DNA from: Adhaeribacter rhizoryzae
GTDB lineage: Bacteria; Bacteroidota; Bacteroidia; Cytophagales; Hymenobacteraceae
Length of the DNA stretch: 64,000 bases
Assembly: GCF_008629685.1 (NCBI RefSeq)
Contig: NZ_VWSF01000017.1
Span: 1 to 64,000 of the forward strand
Direction of reading: 5' to 3'
Shown here: one piece after another, positions 25,466 through 35,188 of the stretch
How the letters are laid out: each line of letters opens with the position of its first letter
Numbering within the stretch: the first letter of the stretch is position 1
Made by a program: the position numbers and the translations under genes
The notes under the pieces: generated by a model
What the model was told of the DNA's origin: nothing
Seen by the model: only the letters and a program-made list of their open reading frames with translations
Database searches by the model: none

Positions 25466-26677
25466 CTAACCAATTTCAATTACCACATCATCGGTTAAGG
25501 GGTGGCCTACGCAGTTTAAAACGTAACCTTCTTCCATTTCAGCATCCGAGAGCCCTTCGCGCTCATCCAGGTGTACTTTGCCCGATAAGCATTTGCCCCG
25601 GCAAGCGGTACACAAACCGGCCTGGCACGAATAAGGCAAATCAATGTCCTGAGCCAAACCAGCTTCCAGAATAGTTTGGTCTTTCGGCACGGGTACTTTA
25701 TACTCAGTTCCTTCGTAAATTAAGGTTACCACCGGGCAGTCAGAAGTTGTTGTTGTATCGGCTGCTGTGCTCACCTTGCCGGAATCCGGAAGCGGATCGG
25801 TATGGGTAATTACAAAATTTTCTTTGTGAATTCGTTCCGGACCTACTTTTAATATTTTTAAAGCTTCGCGGGCTTCGTCCATTAAACCTTCGGGGCCGCA
25901 AAGGTAAAATTCCGTGTCCAGGTAATCGGTCAGGTTGTGGTACCGCAGAATATCCAGCAGCATTTTCCGGTTTAAGCGGCCGGTATATTTTAGATTTTCC
26001 AGCGGCGAAATATTCCGGTTTTGTTCCGGCGCAGTTGCCGGTTGCCCGAATAATGATTTCAGTCGGTCTTTGAAAGAAAGTTTAGCTGGCTGAGCGGGTG
26101 AGCTTGCAATAGCGGCGCTATCCGGAGAATATTTTGGTTGGCTCAGCACATGTTCCACCACTAGCCGCCCCGGGTATTCTGCCCCCATTTGCGTCAGCTT
26201 TTCCCGGAAAATAATGGTGCCTTCGTGGCGGTTGCCGTAAATGAGTGTTACGTGGCTTTTAGGTTCGTCGTGCAGCACCGCTTTGGCAATAGAAATAAGG
26301 GGTGTAATGCCGCTGCCGGCGCCAATCAGTACCAGATTGCGCGCTAGCGTTGGGTCGGGTACAATATTAAAATTGCCTAAAGGCTCCATCACTTCTATCA
26401 GGGTGCCTTCGGTACATTTATCTACTAAATAATTAGAAACCAAGCCATTATCAACCCGCTTTACTGTTACTGCCAGGCGCGGAGCTTCGTGCGGGGCACT
26501 GCTTAAAGAGTAAGAACGTCTTTCTTTTTTGCCTTTAAACGGCAGTATTAAGGTCAAAAACTGACCGGCTTTACTTGGAATAACTTTTCTTTCCGGGTGT
26601 TCAAAATAAATGGTAACGGCATCCGGGGTTTCGCGGATAACCTGAACTACTTTTAACTGGTGGTAAGCACTACTCAT
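25466..26677 (-). CDS. paaE: phenylacetyl-CoA epoxidase reductase PaaE
   Basis: A 403-aa NAD(P)H-dependent reductase feeding electrons to PaaABC. The FAD-binding barrel carries RRSYSLSSAP, the NAD-binding domain starts with LVLIGAGSGITPLISI, and the C-terminal plant-type [2Fe-2S] ferredoxin has PYSCQAGLCTACRGKC with the fourth Cys in VLNCVG. At 403 aa it exceeds the usual roughly 355, because of an insertion of about 45 residues (about 190-235, SPDSAAIASSPAQ... to ...PEQNRNISP) between the NAD-domain strands. It is separated from paaABCD by the M3 gene and lies on the other strand, so it has its own promoter in the 125-bp gap before the M23 gene. Confidence 0.92.
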   Translation of the reverse strand: MSSAYHQLKVVQVIRETPDAVTIYFEHPERKVIPSKAGQFLTLILPFKGKKERRSYSLSSAPHEAPRLAVTVKRVDNGLVSNYLVDKCTEGTLIEVMEPLGNFNIVPDPTLARNLVLIGAGSGITPLISIAKAVLHDEPKSHVTLIYGNRHEGTIIFREKLTQMGAEYPGRLVVEHVLSQPKYSPDSAAIASSPAQPAKLSFKDRLKSLFGQPATAPEQNRNISPLENLKYTGRLNRKMLLDILRYHNLTDYLDTEFYLCGPEGLMDEAREALKILKVGPERIHKENFVITHTDPLPDSGKVSTAADTTTTSDCPVVTLIYEGTEYKVPVPKDQTILEAGLAQDIDLPYSCQAGLCTACRGKCLSGKVHLDEREGLSDAEMEEGYVLNCVGHPLTDDVVIEIG

Positions 26678-26802
26678 TAATATTCTTTCGGCTTAAAAAC
26701 GAATATTCCTTAAACATATATATACGGGCAAAGTTACGACTTAATTTTTCTAGGCGAGGTTTTCGGAACATTCTTACTTTTACGGGCAATATTAACTTAT
26801 TT

Positions 26803-27498
26803 ATGGCAGCAGAAGTTTTACCCGATATTTTACGAAAATATTCGGCAGAAATTGGTCCGGTTTTACCTCTGGATTTAAATGGGCCAGCGGTATGCCGCCT
26901 CGACTTTTCGGCAGAAAATCCTTTTTGGCAAGATGCGTCTTTAGAAGATACTGCTGATTTTGAGGCAATGGTTCAGGCGTTGTTGCGGGCAAAAAATGCT
27001 GCAATTGGCGTAGGCGGCTATTTAGAAGATAGGGTGATTTACCGGCGTAGCGAACATTTTACTACCGCTTCCGAAAAGCGTACCATTCACCTGGGAGTAG
27101 ATGTTTGGCTGCCGGCTTTTACCCCAGTGCTGGCGCCGCTCAATGGTCGGGTACACAGCTTCCGCGATAACAGTAATTTTGGCGATTACGGCCCCTGTAT
27201 TATTCTGGAACACGAACTGGAAAACCAAATTTTTTACACCTTGTACGGCCACTTAACCCGCTTGTCGTTGCTGAATTTAGCAGTAGGGCAAAGAGTAAAT
27301 AAAGGCAATATTTTTTCCCAAGTTGGTCCTTTTCCCGAGAACGGCGATTGGCCGCCGCATTTGCATTTCCAGGTAATGACGGATATGCTGAGCTTAGCCG
27401 GCGATTTTCCGGGGGTATGCGCTCCGAGCCAACTGGCGCAATTCCGGCAAATCTGCCCCAATCCCAACCTTATGCTGCAGTGTAAGTATTTAGATTAA
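26803..27498 (+). CDS. M23/LytM-family peptidase
   Basis: A 231-aa putative peptidoglycan metallopeptidase. The LytM domain (about 85-215) has HLGVDVW (first His and Asp ligands), VLAPLNGRV, YGHL and HLHFQV (final His pair). No signal peptide is obvious, which is odd for a cell-wall hydrolase. It could act inside the cell or use non-classical export. It is divergent from paaE and followed 77 bp later by the MscS gene. Confidence 0.85.
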   Translation: MAAEVLPDILRKYSAEIGPVLPLDLNGPAVCRLDFSAENPFWQDASLEDTADFEAMVQALLRAKNAAIGVGGYLEDRVIYRRSEHFTTASEKRTIHLGVDVWLPAFTPVLAPLNGRVHSFRDNSNFGDYGPCIILEHELENQIFYTLYGHLTRLSLLNLAVGQRVNKGNIFSQVGPFPENGDWPPHLHFQVMTDMLSLAGDFPGVCAPSQLAQFRQICPNPNLMLQCKYLD

Positions 27499-27575
27499 TT
27501 TTTTTATCCGAACGCCGCTATTCTGTTTACCAAAACCAAAGCCTAAAATATTTATTTTACCCGAAGCTGTTTCCC

Positions 27576-28373
27576 ATGTTTGATTTAAGCCGCTACCCGC
27601 AACTCATAACCACTTACCTGATTACCTACGGTACCCGCCTGTTGGCAGCCCTTATTATTTTCCTGATAGGCTTGTGGGTTATTAAAAGACTGATAAGAAT
27701 TGTCAACAACATCATGACATCGTACCACGTTGACCCGACGTTGCGGCCCTTCATGAGCAATATTTTAAGTGTTACGCTCCGGGTTTTGCTCATAATTGCG
27801 GTAATCGGTCAGTTAGGAGTAGAGATGACATCAATCTTTGCGGTTTTGGCTTCGGCGGGGTTAGCCGTAGGTTTGGCCTTGCAGGGCAGCCTGTCTAATT
27901 TTGCGGGCGGGGTACTTATTCTGGCGGTTAAACCATTCCGGGTCGGCGATTACATAGAAGCGCAGGGCGTGGGCGGCCGGGTTTCTATTATTAATATTTT
28001 GAATACCGTTATTAAAACCAACGACAACAAAACCATTTATATTCCCAACGGCCCGCTGGCTAATAGTACCATTACCAATTACGATGTAGAACCCAACCGC
28101 CGCACCGAAATTCGCTTGTTGGTGCAACACGGTAATGATATAGAGCTCGCCAAAAACTTAGTTCAGGATATCATAAAAACCGACCACCGTATATTGCCGG
28201 AACCGGCGCCGCAGGTTGTAACCGAAAATACGGACTTGGGCATTGCAATTATTATCAGGGCCTGGGCTACCCGCGAAAATATTGGTGGCCTTACCAACGA
28301 TTTACACGACCGCAGCCGCGCCGCCTTCGACCGCGAAAATATTACCTTACAAGGTGTCCGGAAAGCAATATAG
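27576..28373 (+). CDS. small-conductance mechanosensitive channel (MscS family)
   Basis: A 265-aa inner-membrane channel that opens under membrane tension to relieve osmotic shock. Three transmembrane helices lie at about 15-35, 62-82 and 85-112. The third is the pore helix with the Gly/Ala pattern AGLAVGLALQGSLSNFAGG. The beta domain follows with KPFRVGDYIEAQG and NTVIKTNDNKTIYIPNG. The size matches E. coli MscS (286 aa). It appears monocistronic; the next gene is convergent. Confidence 0.94.
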   Translation: MFDLSRYPQLITTYLITYGTRLLAALIIFLIGLWVIKRLIRIVNNIMTSYHVDPTLRPFMSNILSVTLRVLLIIAVIGQLGVEMTSIFAVLASAGLAVGLALQGSLSNFAGGVLILAVKPFRVGDYIEAQGVGGRVSIINILNTVIKTNDNKTIYIPNGPLANSTITNYDVEPNRRTEIRLLVQHGNDIELAKNLVQDIIKTDHRILPEPAPQVVTENTDLGIAIIIRAWATRENIGGLTNDLHDRSRAAFDRENITLQGVRKAI

Positions 28374-28433
28374 TAATCGGTTTAAATGCTTAAAATATTT
28401 ACCTGCTTTAGCGGTTTGGTTCTAAGTAAAAGC

Positions 28434-30386
28434 TTATTCCGGAATAGTAACCGCTTCGATTTTATCACCGATTTCTAAGAGGTGCACCACGGGCATGCCC
28501 GAAATCACCCGGGCAAAAATAGTATAACGGCCATCGAGGTGCGGCGTAGGGGAGTGCGTTATAAACCATTGGCAGCTTTCGGTGTCTTTGCCGGCCGAGG
28601 CCATGCCCACAAATCCTTCGCCGTACCGCAAATTGGCCAACTCCGACCGAATCGCATAATCGGTGCTGCCCCAGCCGTCGCCACGCGGGTCGCCGGCCTG
28701 CGCCACAAAGTTAGGCACTACCCTATGAAAATTTTTGCCGTTAAAAAAACCTGCCTGGGCCAGTTGTACAAAATTAGTTACCGTGCCGGGAGCTTCTTCG
28801 GTAAATAATTGCAGGGTAATGGTGCCTTTGGCTGTAGTTAAAATTACGTTTTGCGCCGGGTGTATTTTTTTGGCGAAGTCCCAATCAATGGGGTGGGTAA
28901 ACGGATTTTTAGGTGGTGTGGCGGGCGGTAAACCTTCGAAGAACCGGATAGTTTTGGTTAGTTCCTGGTAGGTTTCCATGTCGCGGGGCAGTACCAGTTT
29001 ATCCTGGGCTATTTTCAGAAAGCTCCAATCGGGGTAAGCTTCTTTCATATTTAAAGTTGGGGCTTGTAAAACCCCGGCCGTAATGCCAATTAACGCCACA
29101 TCGCCCGATTCAATGGCTTTTTGGAATATAGCTGCGAACGGCGCTTTTAAGTTTTCCGGAAATGCTTTTTGCTGGCGCATATCGGCCAGGGCCTGAATAC
29201 CGTAAGTTGCCAGCACAGTAGAAGCGCCGCTAAATGTTTCCTGCTGAATAAAATTATAGGCATTTACATCTGCCGCTAACGCGCTCAATAAAGCGCCTTT
29301 TTCATAAATATTATTGCTTTGGGCGTAGCGCTGTTTAATCTTTCTCAGCACTAATTCTTTCTCCGGATGTTCTTTAAGGGCAGCAGCCAGCAAAGCGGCC
29401 CGTACTCGCCAATGGGTTTGTTTATCTGCTTGCTTTAATATTATAGCGGCTTCCTGCGGTGGCGCTTTGGTAGCTAAATATTCGGCTGCGGTTAAGGCCG
29501 TATGCGCGTTTTTATCCCCTAAGGCAGTGTAAACAATTTCTTTAACTTCCGAAAAATTAGCGTTGTTTAAAGCCCGAATAGCATTAAGGCGTACCCGGTA
29601 ATCCGGATCTTTTTGAATTAATTGCAATAATATTGTTGTAGCATCGGCCGGTTTTACTTTGCCTAGCGCGGTAGCAAGTGCCATGCGCACTTCGGGGCTG
29701 GGCTCCGTAGTAACGGCCTGAATTAAATATTTACTTCGCGAATTTAAGTTTAGTTTGGGCGTGCGGGCCAGGAAATGCGCAGCTCCTAACCTAACCAACT
29801 GAATATTACTTATTGCCAGGTAACTAATGGCTTTGCGGGCTACTGCATCGTAGTTTAAATTTTTAGCATTGGTCCGGTACAATCCCCAAATCTGACCAGC
29901 TTTTTCGGTATCGTTGGTGGGGGTAAAACTGGTTAAATAATTTAAACCTTTCTGGGTAGCGCATTTGCCTAAGGCTTCGGTTATTTCGGCGTGCACATAG
30001 GCGGTTTTTTCCAAAGTAGAATATTTTATTAAACCATCTTCGGCGGCAACATCGCCAATCTGGCCCAGAGCATAAGCCGCCGCCCGACGAACAGCTGGTT
30101 CTTTATCGGCCAGCAGGGGCATTAAAGCCGGTATGGTTTCTTTTGCCTGCACGGAGGCTAAGGCCAGTGCGGCATGCTGCCGGTATACCGGCAATTCGTG
30201 TTTTAGAAAAGATATTATTTCGTCGGCTTTCCGTTCATCTTGTAAGGTATAAATTTTCCGGAGGGTCGCATCCGAAAATTTATTTACCGGCAGCGACTGC
30301 TTTTCCTGCTTTACCCGACCAATTTGTACCGGCCGCTGGCAAGCCATTATAAATAGGAGCAGAATCAGGTAAAGCTTAATTTTCAT
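28434..30386 (-). CDS. HEAT-repeat lipoprotein with C-terminal cyclophilin peptidyl-prolyl isomerase
   Basis: A 650-aa envelope protein. The N-terminus is a lipoprotein signal with Cys16 after LLFIMA. Residues about 50-450 are HEAT-like helical repeats (for example AIPALMPLLADKEPAVRRAA AYALG-type units). The C-terminal cyclophilin domain (about 500-645) contains NVILTTAKGTITLQLF, FHRVVPNFVAQAGDPRGDG and GMASAGKDTESCQWFI. Cyclophilins catalyse proline cis-trans isomerisation. The fused solenoid may recruit envelope clients for folding. Substitutions within the core FHRVVPNFVAQAGD are mild, so activity is plausible. Confidence 0.88.
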   Translation of the reverse strand: MKIKLYLILLLFIMACQRPVQIGRVKQEKQSLPVNKFSDATLRKIYTLQDERKADEIISFLKHELPVYRQHAALALASVQAKETIPALMPLLADKEPAVRRAAAYALGQIGDVAAEDGLIKYSTLEKTAYVHAEITEALGKCATQKGLNYLTSFTPTNDTEKAGQIWGLYRTNAKNLNYDAVARKAISYLAISNIQLVRLGAAHFLARTPKLNLNSRSKYLIQAVTTEPSPEVRMALATALGKVKPADATTILLQLIQKDPDYRVRLNAIRALNNANFSEVKEIVYTALGDKNAHTALTAAEYLATKAPPQEAAIILKQADKQTHWRVRAALLAAALKEHPEKELVLRKIKQRYAQSNNIYEKGALLSALAADVNAYNFIQQETFSGASTVLATYGIQALADMRQQKAFPENLKAPFAAIFQKAIESGDVALIGITAGVLQAPTLNMKEAYPDWSFLKIAQDKLVLPRDMETYQELTKTIRFFEGLPPATPPKNPFTHPIDWDFAKKIHPAQNVILTTAKGTITLQLFTEEAPGTVTNFVQLAQAGFFNGKNFHRVVPNFVAQAGDPRGDGWGSTDYAIRSELANLRYGEGFVGMASAGKDTESCQWFITHSPTPHLDGRYTIFARVISGMPVVHLLEIGDKIEAVTIPE

Positions 30387-30829
30387 CTTGTTTGTTTTAC
30401 GAAATATACGCTATTCCAATGTGCCAAAACAAAACCAATAAGCAAGGCTTTAAATTAATTAAACGAATATTGTAATAATGCAGCTATAAAATTTCGCTTG
30501 TATAAACTTTGGGTGAATAGGAGCTAAATATTGCCGGGATAGTTTCTGAACAATGCCGGTACACTTTAGACTAAGGTTGTAATAAGGTAAATTGTTTATG
30601 TAGGGTATATTTTACACCCGGTAATATATTTAATTGGTTAACTGAAGTCGCGCACTATTTAAAAAATATGAGGCTTTAGATCCCAATTCTGTCATTCAGG
30701 AGGAAACTATTTGGCTACCTGCTAAATAGGTTCCTCCTGAATGACACGAGTGGGTTGCTTAGAGTAATTGATTAAAATTGTTTTTAAAGAAATATTGCGG
30801 GACATTATTTAGTTAAAAGCCCTTGCAAA
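30387..30829. other. gene-free interval containing a 57-bp repeat
   Basis: A 443-bp AT-rich gap between two minus-strand genes. The only structured feature is the palindromic repeat at 30690-30746. No ORF is credible. Confidence 0.45.
30690..30746. repeat. 57-bp palindromic repeat, copy 2
   Basis: The reverse complement of copy 1 at 19331-19387 matches this unit at 55 of 57 positions, including the 11-nt loop (GGCTACCTGCT). One arm has a single mismatch (AAACTATTT against AAATAGGTT). Confidence 0.85.
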
Positions 30830-32692
30830 TTATTGGTAACCCTTGGCTTGCAGGTTAAACAACTCGGCGTAGCGGCCATTAAGGCTTAATAATTCCTGAT
30901 GCGAACCAATTTCCAGCAGTTGCCCCCGTTCAATTACCAGAATCCTATCGGCCATTCTAACGGTTGAAAAGCGGTGCGAAATTAATACGGCGGTTTTGCC
31001 GTGGGTTAGTTCGGCGAAACGTTGGAAAACTTCGTGCTCGGCGCGGGCGTCCAGCGCCGCCGTGGGTTCGTCCAGAATTAATAACTGGGCATCGCGCATG
31101 TAAGCGCGGCCCAAGGCTATTTTCTGCCATTCGCCGCCCGATAAATCAACACCTTTAGCAAAGCGGCGGCCAATCATCTGGTTATAGCCTTCGGGCAATT
31201 TACTGATTACGGTATCAGCTAAACTCTGTGCCGCCGAAGTTTGAATGCGCGGTTGGTTATCTTTTTCTTCGATGCGGCCTACGGCAATATTATGCGAAGC
31301 CGTCATCTGGAATTTTACAAAGTCCTGAAATATTACCCCAATATTTTTGCGCAAATCTACCGGGTTATATTCTTTTAAATCGTAGCCATCGAGCAAAATG
31401 CGGCCTTCGGTAGGGTCGTAAAGCCGGGCCAATAATTTAACCAAAGTGGTTTTGCCAGCGCCGTTCTCCCCAACCAACGCCAGTTTTTCGCCGGCTTGTA
31501 AGGTAAAGTTCAGGTTGCGAATGGCCCATTTATCGGAGTTGCCATATTTAAAGCCTACGTTATTGAACCGAAAACCTTCCTGAATGGGATTAGGGAAAGC
31601 TCGGGCATTGGGTTTAGGTAAAATATTGGGTTGAATGGCAAAAAAATCAAAGAAATCCTGTAGGTACAGGGCACCTTCGGCAATACTAGAAAAACGGTTG
31701 AGAATACTTTCGAGTAAGCCGCGCATGCGCGCAAAAGAGCCAGCATAAAAAGTAAGGTCTCCGATAGAAATATGCCCGTTTACGGTACGAATAATAATAA
31801 ACAGGTAAGCGCCGTAATAACCGGCGCTGCCCAGCGCGGCAAACAAACTACCCCAACTCGCCCGCCGGATGGCCAGTTTGCGGTTATCGTTGTAAAATTG
31901 GTCCGAAAGTTCGCGAAAGCGGTCGATGAGAAAACCTGATAAACCGAATATTTTAATTTCTTTGGCGGTTTCGTCGCTGGCCCCGGTCAGGCGTAAATAA
32001 TCCAGTTCGCGGCGTTCGGGTGTCCAGCCGTGTACCAAAGAGTAGCTCCGCTCGTTAAAATGCGATTCGCCTAAAAAGGCCGGAATAACCGCAATTACCA
32101 ATAGCACAATCAGCCACGGGTTGAAAGTAAGTAAACCCACCGCCAGGAAAGCCATGGTAATGGCATCCTGCATTTGCCCCAGCACCTGCGACATTAAAAC
32201 CGTGCGGCTTAGGGTTTGGCGGCGGGCCCTTTCGAGTTTATCGTAAAAATTTGCATCTTCAAATTGGTCCAGGTCCAGGGAAGCGGCGTGTTCCATTAAT
32301 TTTACCGAGGTGCTGTTGGAAAGTAAATCACCGAGCAAACTATCGAGTAAAGCCGCGCCCCGGTTCAGCACATCCGAGAATATTGCTAAGGCAAACTCAA
32401 TCAGCACCAAATTAAATAAATGCGAATGGCTGTACTGGCCGGTATGCTGCGTCAGGAAAATAACTTCGTCAATTATTAGGCGGGCTACCTGTAACATGGC
32501 CAGCGGAATAGCCGCCCGCACTACCCGCACTAATATGCTGCCCAAAGCCATACCCCGGTGGGTTTCCCAGATTAATTTCAGAAAAGCCGGAATATTTTTT
32601 AAAGCGGTAAACCGTTCTTTTACCGATAGATGTGGTTTGCCGGCGGCAGATTTAGGTTTGGTAAGGGTAAGTAATCGTGTCCAGAAAGACAT
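30830..32692 (-). CDS. ABC exporter, fused permease and ATPase
   Basis: A 620-aa half-transporter of the MsbA/multidrug type. The N-terminal membrane domain (about 40-345) has six helices. The nucleotide-binding domain (about 370-615) has Walker A GENGAGKTTL, a Q-loop in IGVIFQDFVKF, signature LSGGEWQKIALGRA, Walker B LLILDEPTAAL and switch His in VLISHRFST. It would act as a homodimer. The substrate is unknown; lipid, peptide or drug export are all possible. The 43-residue N-terminal extension is typical of the ABC exporter subgroup found in gene-poor contexts. It stands alone. Confidence 0.92.
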   Translation of the reverse strand: MSFWTRLLTLTKPKSAAGKPHLSVKERFTALKNIPAFLKLIWETHRGMALGSILVRVVRAAIPLAMLQVARLIIDEVIFLTQHTGQYSHSHLFNLVLIEFALAIFSDVLNRGAALLDSLLGDLLSNSTSVKLMEHAASLDLDQFEDANFYDKLERARRQTLSRTVLMSQVLGQMQDAITMAFLAVGLLTFNPWLIVLLVIAVIPAFLGESHFNERSYSLVHGWTPERRELDYLRLTGASDETAKEIKIFGLSGFLIDRFRELSDQFYNDNRKLAIRRASWGSLFAALGSAGYYGAYLFIIIRTVNGHISIGDLTFYAGSFARMRGLLESILNRFSSIAEGALYLQDFFDFFAIQPNILPKPNARAFPNPIQEGFRFNNVGFKYGNSDKWAIRNLNFTLQAGEKLALVGENGAGKTTLVKLLARLYDPTEGRILLDGYDLKEYNPVDLRKNIGVIFQDFVKFQMTASHNIAVGRIEEKDNQPRIQTSAAQSLADTVISKLPEGYNQMIGRRFAKGVDLSGGEWQKIALGRAYMRDAQLLILDEPTAALDARAEHEVFQRFAELTHGKTAVLISHRFSTVRMADRILVIERGQLLEIGSHQELLSLNGRYAELFNLQAKGYQ

Positions 32693-32936
32693 GCTTGGTG
32701 TTTGTTTAGAGAATAATAGGCAATTAAAAGAGTTAAACGTTATTATTTAGCTTAGGATTGAGGTGGAACTAATAAATCAACTATTCAGCAAGTAACGGTA
32801 AAGTTATGAAGCAAATCTGTAACGAAGAATATTGGGGTTAATATTTTAATTATTATGTTAAATAATTGTTGATTAATAATTGCAGGATATTTTAGCAATG
32901 CCTTCTTAGTTGTGGTAGTACTACTGTTATTGAGAT

Positions 32937-34136
32937 TTATTCTGTGGTGTTTGCCAACCAAACCCGCATAAAATTACCACCTAGTATTTTGTTAATAGCT
33001 GCTTGGGAATAGCCGCGGGCCAATAATGCTTTGGTTACCTGCGGAAAATCGGCAACACTGTTTAGTTCGCGGGGCGTAGCAGTAATGCCATCAAAATCGG
33101 AGCCCAGCCCTACGTAATCAACGCCTACCAACTTAACAATATAATCCAGGTGGTCGAGCAATTTAGAAAGAGGAGGGCGCATTAATATTGCTTCCTGCGG
33201 GTATTTTCGGGCAAGGGTTTTCAGGATATAAGCTTTACTTTTCTTTAATTTCCGGAGCGCTGCCACCTCGGTTTGGTGTTTGTTAAAAAAACTTTTCTCG
33301 CGGGCCAAATAGGCGGGGTCGATGAATTCAGCATTAAAATTTAAGCCAATAATGCCGCCGTTTTGGGCAATGGCTTTTATTTGGGCATCTTTTAAATTCC
33401 GGAAATGGGGGGCCAGCCGGTAAACATTGCTGTGCGAAATAATTACGGGTTTAGTGGTGGTATTAAGCGCGTCCCAAAACGTTTTTTCGCCCACATGGCT
33501 TAAATCTACTAACATGCCTAACTGGTTCATTTGCCGGATAACTTGCTGGCCAAACAGCGTTAAGCCTTTGCGTTGAGCCGGAAAATTACGCCGGCTTTCG
33601 TCTTTGGCCGAGCTGGCCCAAGTAGTAGAATTATTCCAGGTTAAGGTAAGGTAACGAACGCCGCGCGCATAAAACTTATTTAGGTTAGCCAGGTTATTTT
33701 CCAGCATGTGGCCGCCTTCTACCCCCATCAGGGCCGCCAATTTATTAAGTTTTAAAGCCTGGTTTAATTGGGCGGGCGTGCGCACCAGCATTATTTTATC
33801 TGGATGCCGGTTAATAATCTTTTCCAGCGAATCTATCTGGCGGTTGGCATACCGGAAAGCTTTACCCGCACCGTATTGCTGACTACACCAAATTGAAAAA
33901 AACTGGGCATCTACGCCGCCCTGGCTAAATCTGCTTAAATCGGAGTGGGTTTTCTGACTAAGGTTTTGGCTGATAATGGCACCACGCATCACGGCAATCA
34001 GCACATCGTTGTGCAAATCTATTACCAAAGCCTCCTGGTGAATTTTTTGGTAAGCCTGGGCCTGTACTGGTAAACGCAATAGCCCGAGTAAAGCAATTAA
34101 CCAATATTTCAGATATAGATTTTCTTTACCCAGCAT
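32937..34136 (-). CDS. membrane dipeptidase (peptidase M19)
   Basis: A 399-aa renal-dipeptidase-family zinc enzyme that hydrolyses dipeptides, including D-residue types. A Sec signal lies at the N-terminus (LIALLGLLRLPVQAQA), so it is periplasmic. Metal-site motifs are VIDLHNDVL (His-x-Asp), GVEGGHML with the bridging Glu, VDLSHVGEKTF, ISHSN and YVGLGSDFDGI. The length is typical. The neighbours are an ABC exporter and glycosyltransferases, with no clear functional link. Confidence 0.92.
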   Translation of the reverse strand: MLGKENLYLKYWLIALLGLLRLPVQAQAYQKIHQEALVIDLHNDVLIAVMRGAIISQNLSQKTHSDLSRFSQGGVDAQFFSIWCSQQYGAGKAFRYANRQIDSLEKIINRHPDKIMLVRTPAQLNQALKLNKLAALMGVEGGHMLENNLANLNKFYARGVRYLTLTWNNSTTWASSAKDESRRNFPAQRKGLTLFGQQVIRQMNQLGMLVDLSHVGEKTFWDALNTTTKPVIISHSNVYRLAPHFRNLKDAQIKAIAQNGGIIGLNFNAEFIDPAYLAREKSFFNKHQTEVAALRKLKKSKAYILKTLARKYPQEAILMRPPLSKLLDHLDYIVKLVGVDYVGLGSDFDGITATPRELNSVADFPQVTKALLARGYSQAAINKILGGNFMRVWLANTTE

Positions 34137-34216
34137 AGGCTAAATATCGGGCAGGTTTAATTAAGCTAACAGCTGCTCATGCCAAATTAGGTTGAAAGTA
34201 AAGATTTTCCGGCTAT

Positions 34217-35170
34217 TTACCGGCCCACAGATTCGAGATAAGCCGGATTATGCTCCGAAATATTTATGTAGATTTCGGCATTAGAAGCTTTGTTTTTGGC
34301 CGCAATATTTAAAAGTAAAATACCAATAATAAAAAAGCCGAGACAAATAAGCGCGGTATTAAATAAATTAACCGATAAGGTACTGGCCCAACCTAATACA
34401 GCCTGGTGCGAAATAAATTTTTTATACAGTACCACCCCTAATAAACCGCCAATGGCAATAGCAATTACCATAAAAAGTTTTAAAAACAACATCAGAAAAT
34501 CTTCGGCATATTCTACAAAAGATTTAAAAGCATGGTGTACCAAACTGGTCAGGTTCATTTTAGACGAACCATCGAGCCGCTTACGCCGGTTGTATACCAG
34601 CTTTTTGGTTTCTACCCGTTGTTTCGATAAATAAGCCGCCAGATGCACAAACGAGGTATAAGAAGCACTTTGTAAAATGCTGTTATCGATCATGCAATAA
34701 TTGCCAAAGTTCATGGTGCGGCCCGTTATGGCTTTAAAAATAACTTTATAAATAACATAAGAAAGCCGGAACGACAGGCTTTCCTGGCGTTTGCCCCGCA
34801 CCACATTTACCACTCTAAAGTCATCAATTTGCACCAATTCTTTTATGGCCGCCGGGTCGTCTTCGCCGTCCGAATCCATAATAATAAATTTGCTGCAGTC
34901 GAGGTTACGGGCAAACAACAAACCCTGGTAAATAGCGCCCTGGTGACCGGAATTGTATTTAAGCGTTAATATTTGCAAATCAATATTTGCGGCTTCGGGG
35001 CGAAAAGCCCGGAGTAATTTTAAGGTATTATCGGTAGAGGCATCATCAACAACTATTACCGTAAACTGAAATGGCAGGTTTTTAATTATTTGGGTTAATT
35101 CTTTTAAGAAAGCAATTACCGTAACGTTTTCGTTAAAGCAGGGCGTTATAATGGCTATATTATTTTCCAT
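34217..35170 (-). CDS. GT2 glycosyltransferase of the polyprenyl-phosphate type (DPM1/GtrB-like)
   Basis: A 317-aa enzyme with an N-terminal GT-A domain: ITPCFNE, VVDDAST and the metal site MDSDGEDDP. Two C-terminal transmembrane helices lie at about 228-250 and 268-290. This layout fits transfer of a sugar from a nucleotide donor to undecaprenyl phosphate. The gene lies 18 bp downstream of a multi-membrane protein gene on the same strand that could use the lipid-linked sugar, so the pair likely works together in surface glycan or protein glycosylation. The sugar cannot be read. Confidence 0.88.
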   Translation of the reverse strand: MENNIAIITPCFNENVTVIAFLKELTQIIKNLPFQFTVIVVDDASTDNTLKLLRAFRPEAANIDLQILTLKYNSGHQGAIYQGLLFARNLDCSKFIIMDSDGEDDPAAIKELVQIDDFRVVNVVRGKRQESLSFRLSYVIYKVIFKAITGRTMNFGNYCMIDNSILQSASYTSFVHLAAYLSKQRVETKKLVYNRRKRLDGSSKMNLTSLVHHAFKSFVEYAEDFLMLFLKLFMVIAIAIGGLLGVVLYKKFISHQAVLGWASTLSVNLFNTALICLGFFIIGILLLNIAAKNKASNAEIYINISEHNPAYLESVGR

Positions 35171-35188
35171 TGGTACAATAAAATAAAT

